Below are positions 53,101 to 59,704 of a DNA stretch of 64,000 nt, piece after piece. The notes beneath the pieces were generated by a model that saw only the letters and a list, made by a program, of their open reading frames with translations, was not told the DNA's origin and made no database searches. The DNA is from Devosia sp. (GTDB lineage Bacteria > Pseudomonadota > Alphaproteobacteria > Rhizobiales > Devosiaceae). How positions within the stretch are numbered: the stretch's first letter is position 1; the number at the start of each line of letters is the position of its first letter. Made by a program: the position numbers and the translations under genes. The stretch is taken from NCBI GenBank assembly GCA_028290665.1, contig JAQGJK010000015.1, positions 1 through 64,000 on the forward strand. Direction: 5' to 3'.

Positions 53101-55294
53101 CATTGGTCTCGAGATAGTCGGCGAACGCGTAGGTGACGATGTTGTCGTCCGCATTGCCGGTCCTGAGAACCAGCGCCTCGATGTTCTTCAGATTGACGTC
53201 ATCATTGGTGTCGGCCGTCTCGCCGAAAATGGTCGAGAACTGAGCCGGCGTCAGCGTCTTGGCCTTGAAGAGATCGATGTTGACGGCCGAGTTGGGGTCG
53301 GTGGCAAGGAAGTTCGCAACGAAGGTGTCGTATTCAAATACGGCTTCGTCGCCGCCGTCGAAATGCGAGGGCCGGTTGCCGTTATCGCCCTGGAAGAACA
53401 CCAGCAAATCGCCGAATTCATCGCCCTTGTATTCCACTGGGTTGGTGGTGATCAGGGTGCGGCTCGGGTCGCCGACGGGGATGTAGTCATATTCGACGTG
53501 GAGCGTCTTGCCGGCGGTGGAGGCGAGCGCATTGAGCAGTGCCAGCGCGTCGGCGGTTACGGTTTGGAGATTGAAGCCCTTGGTGGAGCCGAACACTGTC
53601 GGCCCGCCGGCAGTCAGTTGCGTCGTGGTGCCGATATTGGCGCGCAGCCGCCCGTCGTTGAAATCGGGGGGATCGCCCGGATCGACCATGACGAAATTAT
53701 TGGATCCCGCCGCCTCGTTGAGGCGGACGCCGATATTGATGTTGGCGAGCCAGGTCCGCGAATGGTTGACCGCGGACGGCAGGTCGACGTTGCTGACGCC
53801 CGACAGCGCCGCGACGTTCTGCGTGCCGTTGGGGCCGCTCCAGAGATACTGGAAATCCGCGAGGCTGACGTTCAAGATTTCGACCAGGCGCTGGCGATAG
53901 TCTAGATAGGCGTTCTGCGCGTTCTCGAACGTGCTGACGTCCCAGTTGGCCGGCGCATCGTAAGTGAAGAACACTTCGTAATCGTCGGTGACGGTGTTGA
54001 ATGCGCCGGCTGCCAGCTTGAACGGGTCGGGGTTATAGACGGTGAACAGGTCGGCGCTGAAACCGCCCGTGGGGAAAGTCTTTTCGAGCAACGGCCCGAG
54101 TGTGAAGGCGAGCGACGGCGGTACCCATTCGCCGCGCAGTTCGGCAAACAGCGCGGTGATGGTCAGGCTGGCGTTGAGCCCGATCCCCACATCGTGGTCC
54201 ATCGTGGTGTTTTCGAGCGAATAGGTTGCGGTCACCGTCATGGTGCCGCTTTCGGCCACCGTCGGCCCGCCGGGCATCTGGATCGGCGCGTCGACGTCGA
54301 TGTCCTGGCCGAGATTCGTCAAATAAACCCGGTCGTCGGAAATGTCGTTTGCAGTGCCGTTGTCTGAGACCAGCCGGATCTTGATGTCCGGCTGCGTTTC
54401 ATTTTCATCGGTGCCGGTAATGTCGAGCTCGAGCTGTTCGGTGACGTGAATGCCGGCATAGGCGCTGACGTCGAGCATGGTCGCGGCCAGCACAAATTTA
54501 TTGGCCGGGACGAATGACAAATAATTATTGATATCGAACTCGTGCTCGCCAAACACGATCTCGCTGATCGCCTTGATGACCGAGCCGACACCGGGAATTT
54601 TCTCGAGCAACTGCGTTAGCAGCGCGTCGAGATCGGCCTCCACCGTAAGGAAGTCTTCGCCTGAGCCCGACGACGACACGGTGAGATCGTTTTCGCCGCC
54701 GGAACCTTCGGTCGCGGCGCCGGTCGGCAACATGCCGGTAATCGTGACCGCATCCTTAAACAGCGAAATCTCGAGTTTGAGGTCGCGCGAGTCGAACTTG
54801 ATGATCGGGAACGACATTTCGAGGTTGACCAGCGTCGTCTCGAAATCGGTATCGCCAAACGGGTACCAGACATTGCCGTCCTCGATACCCGCCTTGAACT
54901 CGGCGATGAGATCAAGACCGGCGCGCGGGCTGCCGTCAAAGGGGAAAGACGTAAGGTCAGTGCTGACAACGCGCCACGTCGAGAAATCGAAATTGACCTT
55001 CTGGCCGATCTCGGCGCCACCATCATGCTCGACATCGACCTCCATGTTCACCGTCGCATCGAAGCCCCCCGTCGAACCGAGGTGCGCGTAAGCGTAAAGC
55101 CCCACCCGGAACTGCACGAAGCCGGTGCCGGTAATGCCGAAAATGCCGGCGTTTATGTTGATGTCCTGAGTGATCTTTCCGGAGTCGTAGATTAGTGAAT
55201 CGCCGGTATCCACGCTGAGGTTGAGCGCCTTTCCGGGCCCCCAGAGCGATTGACTTTCGGTGACGAACTGAAGCGAAGTGCGGCTGATGGCCAT
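47171..55294 (-). CDS. Giant RTX calcium-binding protein, probable type I secretion substrate
   Basis: A 2707-residue acidic protein. The first 700 or so residues are a non-repeat region with beta-rich character and no signal peptide. From there to near the C-terminus run blocks of RTX nonapeptides (GGxGxDxLx), for example GGTGNDLLDGGSGDDTMTYG, which fold on calcium outside the cell. Three almost identical 83-residue units (DNA 47491-48240) lie near the end, then a serralysin-like C-terminal domain (DVINDFEDFAGNDTIDLSAF .. DAGDFIG) typical of type I secretion signals. ATG 55294 has GGGGAG six bases upstream. It has no lipase, protease or adhesin domain that I recognise. No HlyB/HlyD/TolC gene is in the window. 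Confidence 0.9.
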   Translation of the reverse strand: MAISRTSLQFVTESQSLWGPGKALNLSVDTGDSLIYDSGKITQDININAGIFGITGTGFVQFRVGLYAYAHLGSTGGFDATVNMEVDVEHDGGAEIGQKVNFDFSTWRVVSTDLTSFPFDGSPRAGLDLIAEFKAGIEDGNVWYPFGDTDFETTLVNLEMSFPIIKFDSRDLKLEISLFKDAVTITGMLPTGAATEGSGGENDLTVSSSGSGEDFLTVEADLDALLTQLLEKIPGVGSVIKAISEIVFGEHEFDINNYLSFVPANKFVLAATMLDVSAYAGIHVTEQLELDITGTDENETQPDIKIRLVSDNGTANDISDDRVYLTNLGQDIDVDAPIQMPGGPTVAESGTMTVTATYSLENTTMDHDVGIGLNASLTITALFAELRGEWVPPSLAFTLGPLLEKTFPTGGFSADLFTVYNPDPFKLAAGAFNTVTDDYEVFFTYDAPANWDVSTFENAQNAYLDYRQRLVEILNVSLADFQYLWSGPNGTQNVAALSGVSNVDLPSAVNHSRTWLANINIGVRLNEAAGSNNFVMVDPGDPPDFNDGRLRANIGTTTQLTAGGPTVFGSTKGFNLQTVTADALALLNALASTAGKTLHVEYDYIPVGDPSRTLITTNPVEYKGDEFGDLLVFFQGDNGNRPSHFDGGDEAVFEYDTFVANFLATDPNSAVNIDLFKAKTLTPAQFSTIFGETADTNDDVNLKNIEALVLRTGNADDNIVTYAFADYLETNGGRDIVHNRQDSFRDQIRLGSGDDIVISGNSGGTTNTDDIYGGTGYDIAYHSSSLGQRVDIFRNGAYVAGGGPTAAPIGADASMAQMFTVLINSAAIYTLNPLSTRVTWDDDLATGSNDDWMLIANGTNNGQTVYHASIEAIGNAGSTGNDAIVFTGGPVTNGGDGFDLLIADLHGYEDELHVGSGINIYYNTTAVRFGDALIQNFERYAIIGTSFADNLIGYGGGNFFSGEGGNDVLNAGSGNIEDILLGGAGSDTFWWYGGAGADILDGDDGLYDAGAGFDYLDIYAFIVEGIAHGLYHDFHTSVGDIGNVNGTDRGGKAFYTSADTIAQLLEAMTLSADSSQARAVSFFGTANADFMTYVNIESVNQEGVYDFDDLLIYQGGASYVGYDDENNHSEQDTFVADFSEENIGISIENYRLVGYTPQEGPFGAPVGAFDLGNGVTVQGIERVILKLGTGSDLVQGGVHDDYIAGGGGVDKLAGFGGNDIVNGDAGDDMLFWYSDGVDVYDGGADGDRLIANGSAAGGLQLALLNAGGSVIGSEAVGGQFEDYLPFLLNAVNAVSFRYASGANQVTYKNFEFVDVFGTASVNDLVLFQHGLVYVGGESANDRDTFLADLRSDTEDFIYDGLDVGTNGTVLNSTMFGDAVITGFEQMVVLLGSGNDHYVGSATSDVIDGGFGDDRLETGGSTTGFVERLFGGEGDDTLIVNSGSGNLDGGNGYDRADFSGLGSAVFLEMAVGNGPSVQPQLADYAEIDNFFDNVLSVSTTFFYSYFAISDNSLQRVSFTNVEEVKSTAAVNGTLIAGSSGGFMVGGYLGDTFISRGGNDIMVGGGSQDRYLFDGSFGSDIIAGEEQDNWETPGNAVGAEIFFTDRNKSEAVLSRQNNNLIIDFGLSNYLTIVDYFATGAVYGLDFTFNFADERGANLDSASVLIDGNVVAGGIGTLVALGGGADITNGVTIQGTGGNDNDIDNPLPIGTDFRDTYLGGDGDDLMKGSLGSDVYDGGAGIDMVSFLDLVDGVTVDLNTNSGFNGAATGDVFVGIENIAGGQGSNTFYGDRWNNTFVGGNAADGMEGRPGDDTLLGLGGDDAMRGDEGKDRIYGDTGVDTLNGNDGNDYLSGGADDDFVFGDAGNDTLDGGTGNDLLDGGSGDDTMTYGGKEDTAVAGFEDGIDSFDGGSNDAGGDTADYSRFTSAIGIDLTLTVGTVKTRNGADYLPTTGTARSISNLSNVENVTGSRYDDDLRGNGGSNGLDGGAGDDVFVGGAGADIIIGGAGSDTIDYSREGGLLAAAVNMSGDMVTSLVEDTFGDFDLLQSIENVIGTNAFGDQIIMNSDDNIVRGLGGADDLQGRAGNDTLIGGVGADIMDGGDGLDLVSYENSMVSVTVDLDAQTATGGDATGDTLINFEGARGSEVGDFLYGSDVANPDGTGGNVFDGQGGHDELFGYAGNDTLIGGAGGDDLRGGFGIDMASYRTSLIGLVVRLATPVGNTGDAAGDTFLEMEDLEGSAFNDTLGGDAGDNAIFGGEGNDLIEAREGEDSLFGGNGNDTLNGGAGVDFLDGGYNIDTVSYLGTLTQVVANLKDDGLNAGAALGDVFSRIENLTGGNAGDRLTGDDGNNRIDGGGGVDQLRGGLGNDTYVISELGDKAYEANNQGTADLVESAITYDLAGQALENLTLTGVGIINGFGNSAANILRGNGQNNRLDGKTGIDQLYGGLGNDTFVITELGDKAFEANNQGTADLVESAITYDLSGQALENLTLTGGGVINGFGNSAANILRVNGQNNRLDGKTGIDQLYGGLGNDTFVITELGDKAYEANNQGTADLVESAITYDLSGQALENLTLTGVGIINGFGNSAANILRGNGQNNRLDGKTGIDQLYGGLGNDTFVFRVKEDSGLGAARDVINDFEDFAGNDTIDLSAFAGTLTYIGQSAFSTANQVRAIQSGADVLIEINTVGTSGAESEILLKATAIGTIDAGDFIG
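47491..48240 (-). repeat. Three 249-bp tandem repeats within the RTX gene
   Basis: The sequence CGATGCCGGTTTTGCC recurs at 47491, 47740 and 47989, a period of 249 bp or 83 codons, with very few differences between copies. Each unit contains an RTX piece (GIDQLYGGLGNDTF) and the segment GTADLVESAITYDLSGQALE. The near identity implies recent duplication or gene conversion. Confidence 0.85.
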
Positions 55295-55827
55295 GGCAGT
55301 CTCCCCGGAAACCGTCGCCTTCGCGCGGCTGGTAAGCGCGTAAGCGTAGCAAGCCGGCCGGTCCAAACCAGCAAGCCTATACCGTCGCGGGAATTAAACA
55401 CCGCGAACTGGACATACTTGTACTGACTATTAATTGACGCGCAGACGTGTTCAACCGCCCAAGGAAGACAAGCCTAAATTCATCCCCGCCATATCGCAAA
55501 GTCAAGTGTCAATCGACATTGCCCTGCGACTTACGTCGACGGCCGTATCAAGCAGGTTGCTCCATCACTGCTGCTGGAGTTGCTTCCGGATAGTATCCAA
55601 CTGAAATTCACCACGCTTGCGGCTGAAGGACCTAATAAGTCACCTATTTTCCACTGCGTCAGAGCGGGACTTGGTCGGCAGTCAGTCACTGATCCAAGAG
55701 GCGGAACCATTGCCCCTTACAGCTTTCGGGTATCAGACTCTCAGGGCCTGAACCCAGTCTTCGGCTCATCCACAACCGCGTTTGCAAGTCCGGCTATTCC
55801 CCGGTCTGCTCGTCAACGCCGCTATGA
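55295..55827. other. Intergenic region upstream of the RTX gene
   Basis: About 530 bases containing the RTX promoter. Open frames exist but none is recognisable. AT content is higher close to 55400-55440, a plausible promoter site. Confidence 0.45.
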
Positions 55828-55935
55828 TCTAAAGCTGCTCGTTGGCGATACTCAGCGACGGCCTTGGCTGAATGTAGCCCAAGGGCAGCCTGATCGGCTG
55901 CGGTGTCCGGGTTAGCTTCTTTTTCAGCCTCTGGC
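55828..55935 (-). pseudogene. Terminase small-subunit remnant (copy B, 3' half)
   Basis: The minus strand reads RLKKKLTRTPQPIRLPLGYI and QPRPSLSIANEQL, matching the middle-to-late part of the P27 terminase at 59705-60176 (KLAETPLLIKLPSGYIQQSP). It lacks start and stop signals. The homology ends near 55935, just past the end of the DUF2182 gene. Confidence 0.62.
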
Positions 55936-55965
55936 GGGCGGCTAGTCTTGGACTGTAGTAAGAGA

Positions 55966-56823
55966 TTATCCCTCGACCCAGCCATGGGTTCCAAACAACA
56001 GCCACGTTCCGGCCGCGACAAAAAGTATCCCCGCGGCCCGGGTAACCCATTGATTGGTAGGTACGGTCTTTTCGACCAAGATGAAAATGGAGATGCCCGC
56101 AAGCCACACTACGTTCATGACCCCGCCGACGAACAGCAAGGTCATCAGCGCCCAGCAGCAACCGAGGCAGTAGACCCCGTGCTGTGCACCACCCCGCAAG
56201 GCCCCTCCGGGTGCCGCCTGAAACCCTCCGGTCCTTGCGAGGAACGCCATTGGTGTCTGGCACTGTCGCAAGCAAACCTCTTTTAGGGGTGTAAACTGAT
56301 AGACTCCGGCGGCAATTAAGACGGCAGCCCCAAGAGTCCCACTGGTCGTCGCCATTGCGGGCGACAGCAGCGCTGCTGAGGCAAGAAGCCATTGAGCAGC
56401 GGTTGCTGCAACGCTGAGGGCAACCCAGACCATGAGATAGCCAGCGAAAAACCATGCGGTTGAAGCGAAAGGGGCGCGGTCCCCGCGAGCCTTTCGACCG
56501 ACACTGGCATAGAGGAGGACCATCGGGGCGACCGAAGGCGTCATCATTCCCACCATCATCACCGCCCACATGACGAAGGTGAATGCAAAGTCCATCGCCG
56601 ACCAAGCCCGGAACGTCGGCTGCATCGCAGCGCCCATGTTCATTCCGGGCATGTCCTGGCTTGCCATTTCCATCGAACCGGCGCTCATCACGCCGCTCAA
56701 CCACAGAACGTAAATCCAGCTGAGCGTGGCAACGATGACGAGCGCGGCAGTCACGACAACCCGGTCGCGGTGCAGCAGCGTCTCAATGGCGCTTTCGCGC
56801 GCGGAAGCGCTGATCAGGCCCAT
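55966..56823 (-). CDS. DUF2182 predicted metal-binding membrane protein
   Basis: A 285-residue inner-membrane protein with about seven hydrophobic segments. A Met-rich periplasmic-type loop (MEMASQDMPGMNMGAAM) and MVGMMTPSVAPMVLLYA are typical of DUF2182, as is GVYCLGCCWALM in the C-terminal half, where Cys and Met residues may bind metal. ATG 56823 is preceded by GGGAGAG and preferred over TTG 56829. It follows the DUF1326 gene by 25 bases. The two families are often neighbours, which suggests a joint role; the function is not established. Confidence 0.85.
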   Translation of the reverse strand: MGLISASARESAIETLLHRDRVVVTAALVIVATLSWIYVLWLSGVMSAGSMEMASQDMPGMNMGAAMQPTFRAWSAMDFAFTFVMWAVMMVGMMTPSVAPMVLLYASVGRKARGDRAPFASTAWFFAGYLMVWVALSVAATAAQWLLASAALLSPAMATTSGTLGAAVLIAAGVYQFTPLKEVCLRQCQTPMAFLARTGGFQAAPGGALRGGAQHGVYCLGCCWALMTLLFVGGVMNVVWLAGISIFILVEKTVPTNQWVTRAAGILFVAAGTWLLFGTHGWVEG

Positions 56824-56848
56824 TGGCAACTCTCCCGGGCACAGCCAG

Positions 56849-57478
56849 CTAGTGGATGCGCCCGTGCTGATTCAAATGCAGCTCGGACCAGTGGGCATGA
56901 CTGTCATCCACCTTGATCGGCACGTTTCCAACACTCTCAGACCAACCGCGGCCAACTTCGCATTCGCCGAATTCCGAGCCGTTTGGCAGCTTGATGCCGC
57001 CACGGTATTCTTCCTGGGTAATCGGGTTGAGGATCGGGCTGCCCCGACCGGCGACAACACCCAAGGCCTCGTAACTTGCAAAGCGGGCATCGATGTCGAG
57101 ATCGATGACAATACGCGTTGCGATCGGCGGATGGATAGTGTCACAGGTCGCCGTGTAGATCGCAAAGAACGTCGCCATCGGGTCGGTTTCTTTGCCGGTG
57201 ATGATGCTTAGCATGGCCTCGCGCTGCCCCGCATCACCACGTTCATCGACGACTGGTTGCATGGCGCCGCGACCTTCGTGCACGGCGCCGGGCCATGCAA
57301 TGGCAAGGCCCAGGTTCAGGCCATCAAGGCGCGTACTACCGAAGTGACCGGTATCGATCCGCGCAAAAGTCAGGCCCTGACAATATCCCTTTGTCGGTAA
57401 AGCATTGAATTGGCAAGGACAACCATATGCGCAACTGCAGTTGGTGAACTGGGATCCGTGAATCTCCCAAGCCGTCAT
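56849..57478 (-). CDS. DUF1326 domain-containing protein
   Basis: A 209-residue soluble protein beginning MTAWEIHGSQFTNCSCAYGC, with the conserved Cys cluster NCSCAYGCPCQF that probably binds a metal. Later blocks GLTFARIDTGHFGSTRLDGL (20 residues) and AWPGAVHEGRG are family features. ATG 57478 has GGGAGGA four bases upstream. It is the first gene of a two-gene leftward operon with DUF2182. Both genes lie in the segment that separates two halves of a terminase remnant. Confidence 0.85.
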   Translation of the reverse strand: MTAWEIHGSQFTNCSCAYGCPCQFNALPTKGYCQGLTFARIDTGHFGSTRLDGLNLGLAIAWPGAVHEGRGAMQPVVDERGDAGQREAMLSIITGKETDPMATFFAIYTATCDTIHPPIATRIVIDLDIDARFASYEALGVVAGRGSPILNPITQEEYRGGIKLPNGSEFGECEVGRGWSESVGNVPIKVDDSHAHWSELHLNQHGRIH

Positions 57479-57765
57479 TTTATCCTCCCTGACGATTTCT
57501 GTTGTATGTACCGACCTACTGTTCATTGACAATATATCCGGCAACATGCGCCTCGCAGACATTAGTGGCAAGGGCTTCGATGGATACCGGTCACTTCCTA
57601 AGCCAAGATGTCATGGGTGATTGCCCGTTTGCAGTGCCGACTCGCCTCACGCAATAGGCCGCGGTCGGGAGTCCTTTTCTCGCGCTGACACTATACGGCA
57701 TAATTGTAGGCATGCTGGCGCTCGATCTGCTGAAGACCGTTAGGCCCGTAGTCCGCAGGATAAGA

Positions 57766-57882
57766 ATGGAAATCCGATTGGCATTGATGGAGCTGTGTGC
57801 AGCCTTCAACGCCCACGATCTGGACCGCATCATGGAGCACTTTTCCAAGGACTGTACCCTCGAAATGCCATGGGGCGACTAA
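57766..57882 (+). pseudogene. SnoaL/NTF2-like protein fragment
   Basis: A 38-residue frame reads MELCAAFNAHDLDRIMEHFS followed by KDCTLEMPWGD and a stop. The pattern FNAHDLDxIMxHF is the N-terminal part of nuclear-transport-factor-2/SnoaL-like domains, which normally run for 120-150 residues. The remainder is missing, so this is a truncated remnant. Confidence 0.6.
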
Positions 57883-57934
57883 CTGGGTGGCGCCGCATCG
57901 CTGGTTGTTCTCCGTCTTCGCCTGCCCGTCGCAG

Positions 57935-58180
57935 GCCAATGTTGGCTTCAATTGCTACGACACTGTCACAACTCCCGGCACCGCCAATCCGATTAGGATT
58001 ATCGTCCGCCAGGGCGGCGACATCGTTGTGCTGACGCCGACGTTTAACGCCATTGCGCCCCCGGGCGGGGGCGCCAACGCCTGCGGCTTCACCGTTGGCT
58101 CGGTCATCCTGGACAAATGGCTTGAACTGGGCGGCGCAGGGGGGCCTCTCGGCTGCGCCAGGAGTGACGAGCAGGAGACG
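57935..58180 (+). pseudogene. LGFP-repeat protein fragment
   Basis: An open stretch in a different frame from the SnoaL fragment encodes a Cys-containing region and then SVILDKWLELGGAGGPLG, a clear LGFP-type repeat (58100-58180). LGFP repeats occur in exported cell-envelope proteins. No start codon with a ribosome-binding site is seen, and the sequence runs directly into terminase copy C. Confidence 0.5.
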
Positions 58181-58199
58181 GCCCGCTCGGTGAGTGGAG

Positions 58200-58375
58200 C
58201 AGAGGCCCGTCGCCCAAGCGGCCTCGCCGATGATGCCGCGTTGGAACAGCGATGGTGCGAGACGTTGCCACTCGGCCTTGGCGCTGGGATTGAATGCGAG
58301 GGACAAGTGGGCGACCGCAGCTTGCCGGAGACGGTCTGCCCGATACCGCCATCGATGACGTGTAACGTGTTGGGC
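58200..58375 (-). pseudogene. Terminase small-subunit remnant (copy C, 5' half)
   Basis: The minus strand encodes NTLHVIDGGIGQTVSGKLRS and, after a frameshift, FNPSAKAEWQRLAPSLFQRG, matching the N-terminal half of the terminase at 59705-60176 (NTLNVIDGGIG and LNPSAKTEWKRLAPSLFPRG). The DNA matches about 59988-60165 at roughly four bases in five by eye. It ends near 58200, where the LGFP fragment begins. Confidence 0.68.
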
Positions 58376-58392
58376 GCGTCCCCAGCGGTTAT

Positions 58393-58632
58393 CTACGCCG
58401 CTTTAAGGGGGTAATCCGGCGCGTCATAGAGGGCACGAATAGCCTCGCCTTCGAACCGCTGCTCATTTACTTCGAGGTAGGAGCCAGCGAGTGCCGTAGC
58501 GGGCATTTCCTCGATGCAATGCTGGATGGCATCAGAGGCCCTGGCGAAGCGCCGATACTGGGTGACCTGCGTTTTGGCGAAGCGCCTGCTCGGAAAGAGT
58601 TCCGCGGCGGCATTGTAGTTGAACCGGTTCAT
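58393..58632 (-). CDS. Small conserved protein, paralogue 1
   Basis: A 79-residue soluble protein: AELFPSRRFAKTQVTQYRRF, then RASDAIQHCIEEMP and IRALYDAPDYPL. The last block is shared with the next upstream gene (VWLYQSPEYPL), as are the phrases xFAxAxxAIxxxIEE. ATG 58632 has GAGGAG about ten bases upstream. The family is small, without assigned function as far as I recognise. Confidence 0.65.
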   Translation of the reverse strand: MNRFNYNAAAELFPSRRFAKTQVTQYRRFARASDAIQHCIEEMPATALAGSYLEVNEQRFEGEAIRALYDAPDYPLKAA

Positions 58633-58933
58633 GATCGAAATTCTCCTCGGAGTGGATAGCAATCGGCCGTAACGACTGATTGCGTTGGCTATGATGCCTG
58701 CGTGCGAGCGGGTACTCGGGGCTCTGGTAGAGCCACACGAGTTCACTGCCTGAAAATGTCTCGTTGTCGATGACGACCCGCGCGCCGTGGAGGCTGACGG
58801 GAGCGGCCTCCTCGATTGCGAAACGAATGGCCTGTGTTGCTGTGCGGAAGGACCGCGGTCCCTGCGCAGCAGCAGTTTGGCGGTCCCTGCCGAGATAGAG
58901 CTCGGCGGGCGCCTGAAAGTCTGGATATGTCAT
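58532..58933 (-). CDS. Small conserved protein, paralogue 2
   Basis: Frame of 133 residues. The first 76 (FQAPAELYLGRDRQ, RSFRTATQAIRFAIEEAAP, VVIDNETFSGSELVWLYQSP) are clearly related to the 79-residue protein that follows it, so the two arose by tandem duplication. The remainder overlaps the start of that gene by about 100 bases and does not look conserved, so a frameshift may have removed the original stop near 58700. The start at 58933 has no strong ribosome-binding site. Confidence 0.5.
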   Translation of the reverse strand: MTYPDFQAPAELYLGRDRQTAAAQGPRSFRTATQAIRFAIEEAAPVSLHGARVVIDNETFSGSELVWLYQSPEYPLARRHHSQRNQSLRPIAIHSEENFDHEPVQLQCRRGTLSEQALRQNAGHPVSALRQGL

Positions 58934-58945
58934 GTTGTCTCAGTC

Positions 58946-58968
58946 GATCCGGGCGTATTGCCCGGATC
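58946..58968. terminator. Perfect 9-bp hairpin
   Basis: GATCCGGGC and GCCCGGATC flank a 5-base loop GTATT. The plus strand follows with TTT only. It lies between the cold-shock gene and the small paralogues and could end cold-shock transcription; the T-run on that strand is missing. Confidence 0.45.
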
Positions 58969-59037
58969 TTTGAATGTGGGCCTCACCAAAGCCGGGAGGC
59001 AGCTCTCGGTCCTGCGATGACGCAGACCCGCCGTGGA

Positions 59038-59250
59038 TTATTGCTGAACGAGCGTCAGGTTCGTTGCCGATTCCTTGCCGTCGCGGCCAGTCTCGAGCTC
59101 GTAGGTCACCTTGTCGCCTTCATAGAGGCCATTGAGACCAGACCGTTCGACCGCGGAGACGTGAACGAACGCGTCTTTGCCGCCACCTTCGGGGGAGATG
59201 AAGCCGAAGCCCTTGGTTGCGTTGAAAAACTTTACTGTGCCGGTAATCAT
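59038..59250 (-). CDS. cspA: Cold-shock protein (CspA family)
   Basis: A 70-residue OB-fold nucleic-acid-binding protein. RNA-binding motifs are KGFGFIS (RNP1) and DAFVHVS (RNP2). It begins MITGTVKFFNATKGFGFISP, the normal Csp start, and ends NLTLVQQ. It acts as an RNA chaperone in cold or stationary phase. AAGG lies eight bases before ATG 59250. It is intact among decayed sequences. Confidence 0.95.
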   Translation of the reverse strand: MITGTVKFFNATKGFGFISPEGGGKDAFVHVSAVERSGLNGLYEGDKVTYELETGRDGKESATNLTLVQQ

Positions 59251-59704
59251 GGCTGTAGCCTTATCTCTTCGTGCCCTCGGCGAAACGCCCTGCGAGCCTC
59301 ATTGCTGCCCGGCAACATGCTCGGGCAGGTCTAACACGCTCTTGAAAACAGGGGGGTAGCCTAGGACCGGGAAACCGGCAGTCAGATAGCCTTGTAGCGC
59401 AAACGTATGTGCCAGATATAGGATCAATCCAGCAATAATCAAGGCTGCATCGCTTCTGGCGCGCTCTAGAGCCGCCTGTTGGCAGTGGCGGGCCTGAGTA
59501 TTTACCAGCAACCGCATGAAGCTGCTCGATTAACACGGGGCCTTCAGAAGGCGTAAGGCCAACGCTCGAAAGTCTGCCGCTGGCCAAATAGGCCCAACGA
59601 AACCGTTGCCATGCTTCCCAGTAGTACGTTCGAACAGGTGATCGGCTCGAGGGATCACTGTTTCAACCGCCGGATGCATTTACGGCGAAGGCAACAGCCG
59701 ATCG
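59251..59704. other. Intergenic region with a dispersed repeat
   Basis: About 450 bases upstream of the cold-shock gene. A leftward frame at 59299-59517 encodes a partly hydrophobic product that I do not recognise. The repeat at 59441-59490 matches 15223-15270. Confidence 0.45.
59441..59490. repeat. Dispersed short repeat, copy 2
   Basis: About 50 bases beginning AAGGCTGCATCGCTT, closely matching 15223-15270 in the same orientation. A looser relative starting CCGCTTCTGGCGCGAAGCC occurs near 62622. It lies about 215 bases from the end of terminase copy D. Confidence 0.5.
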
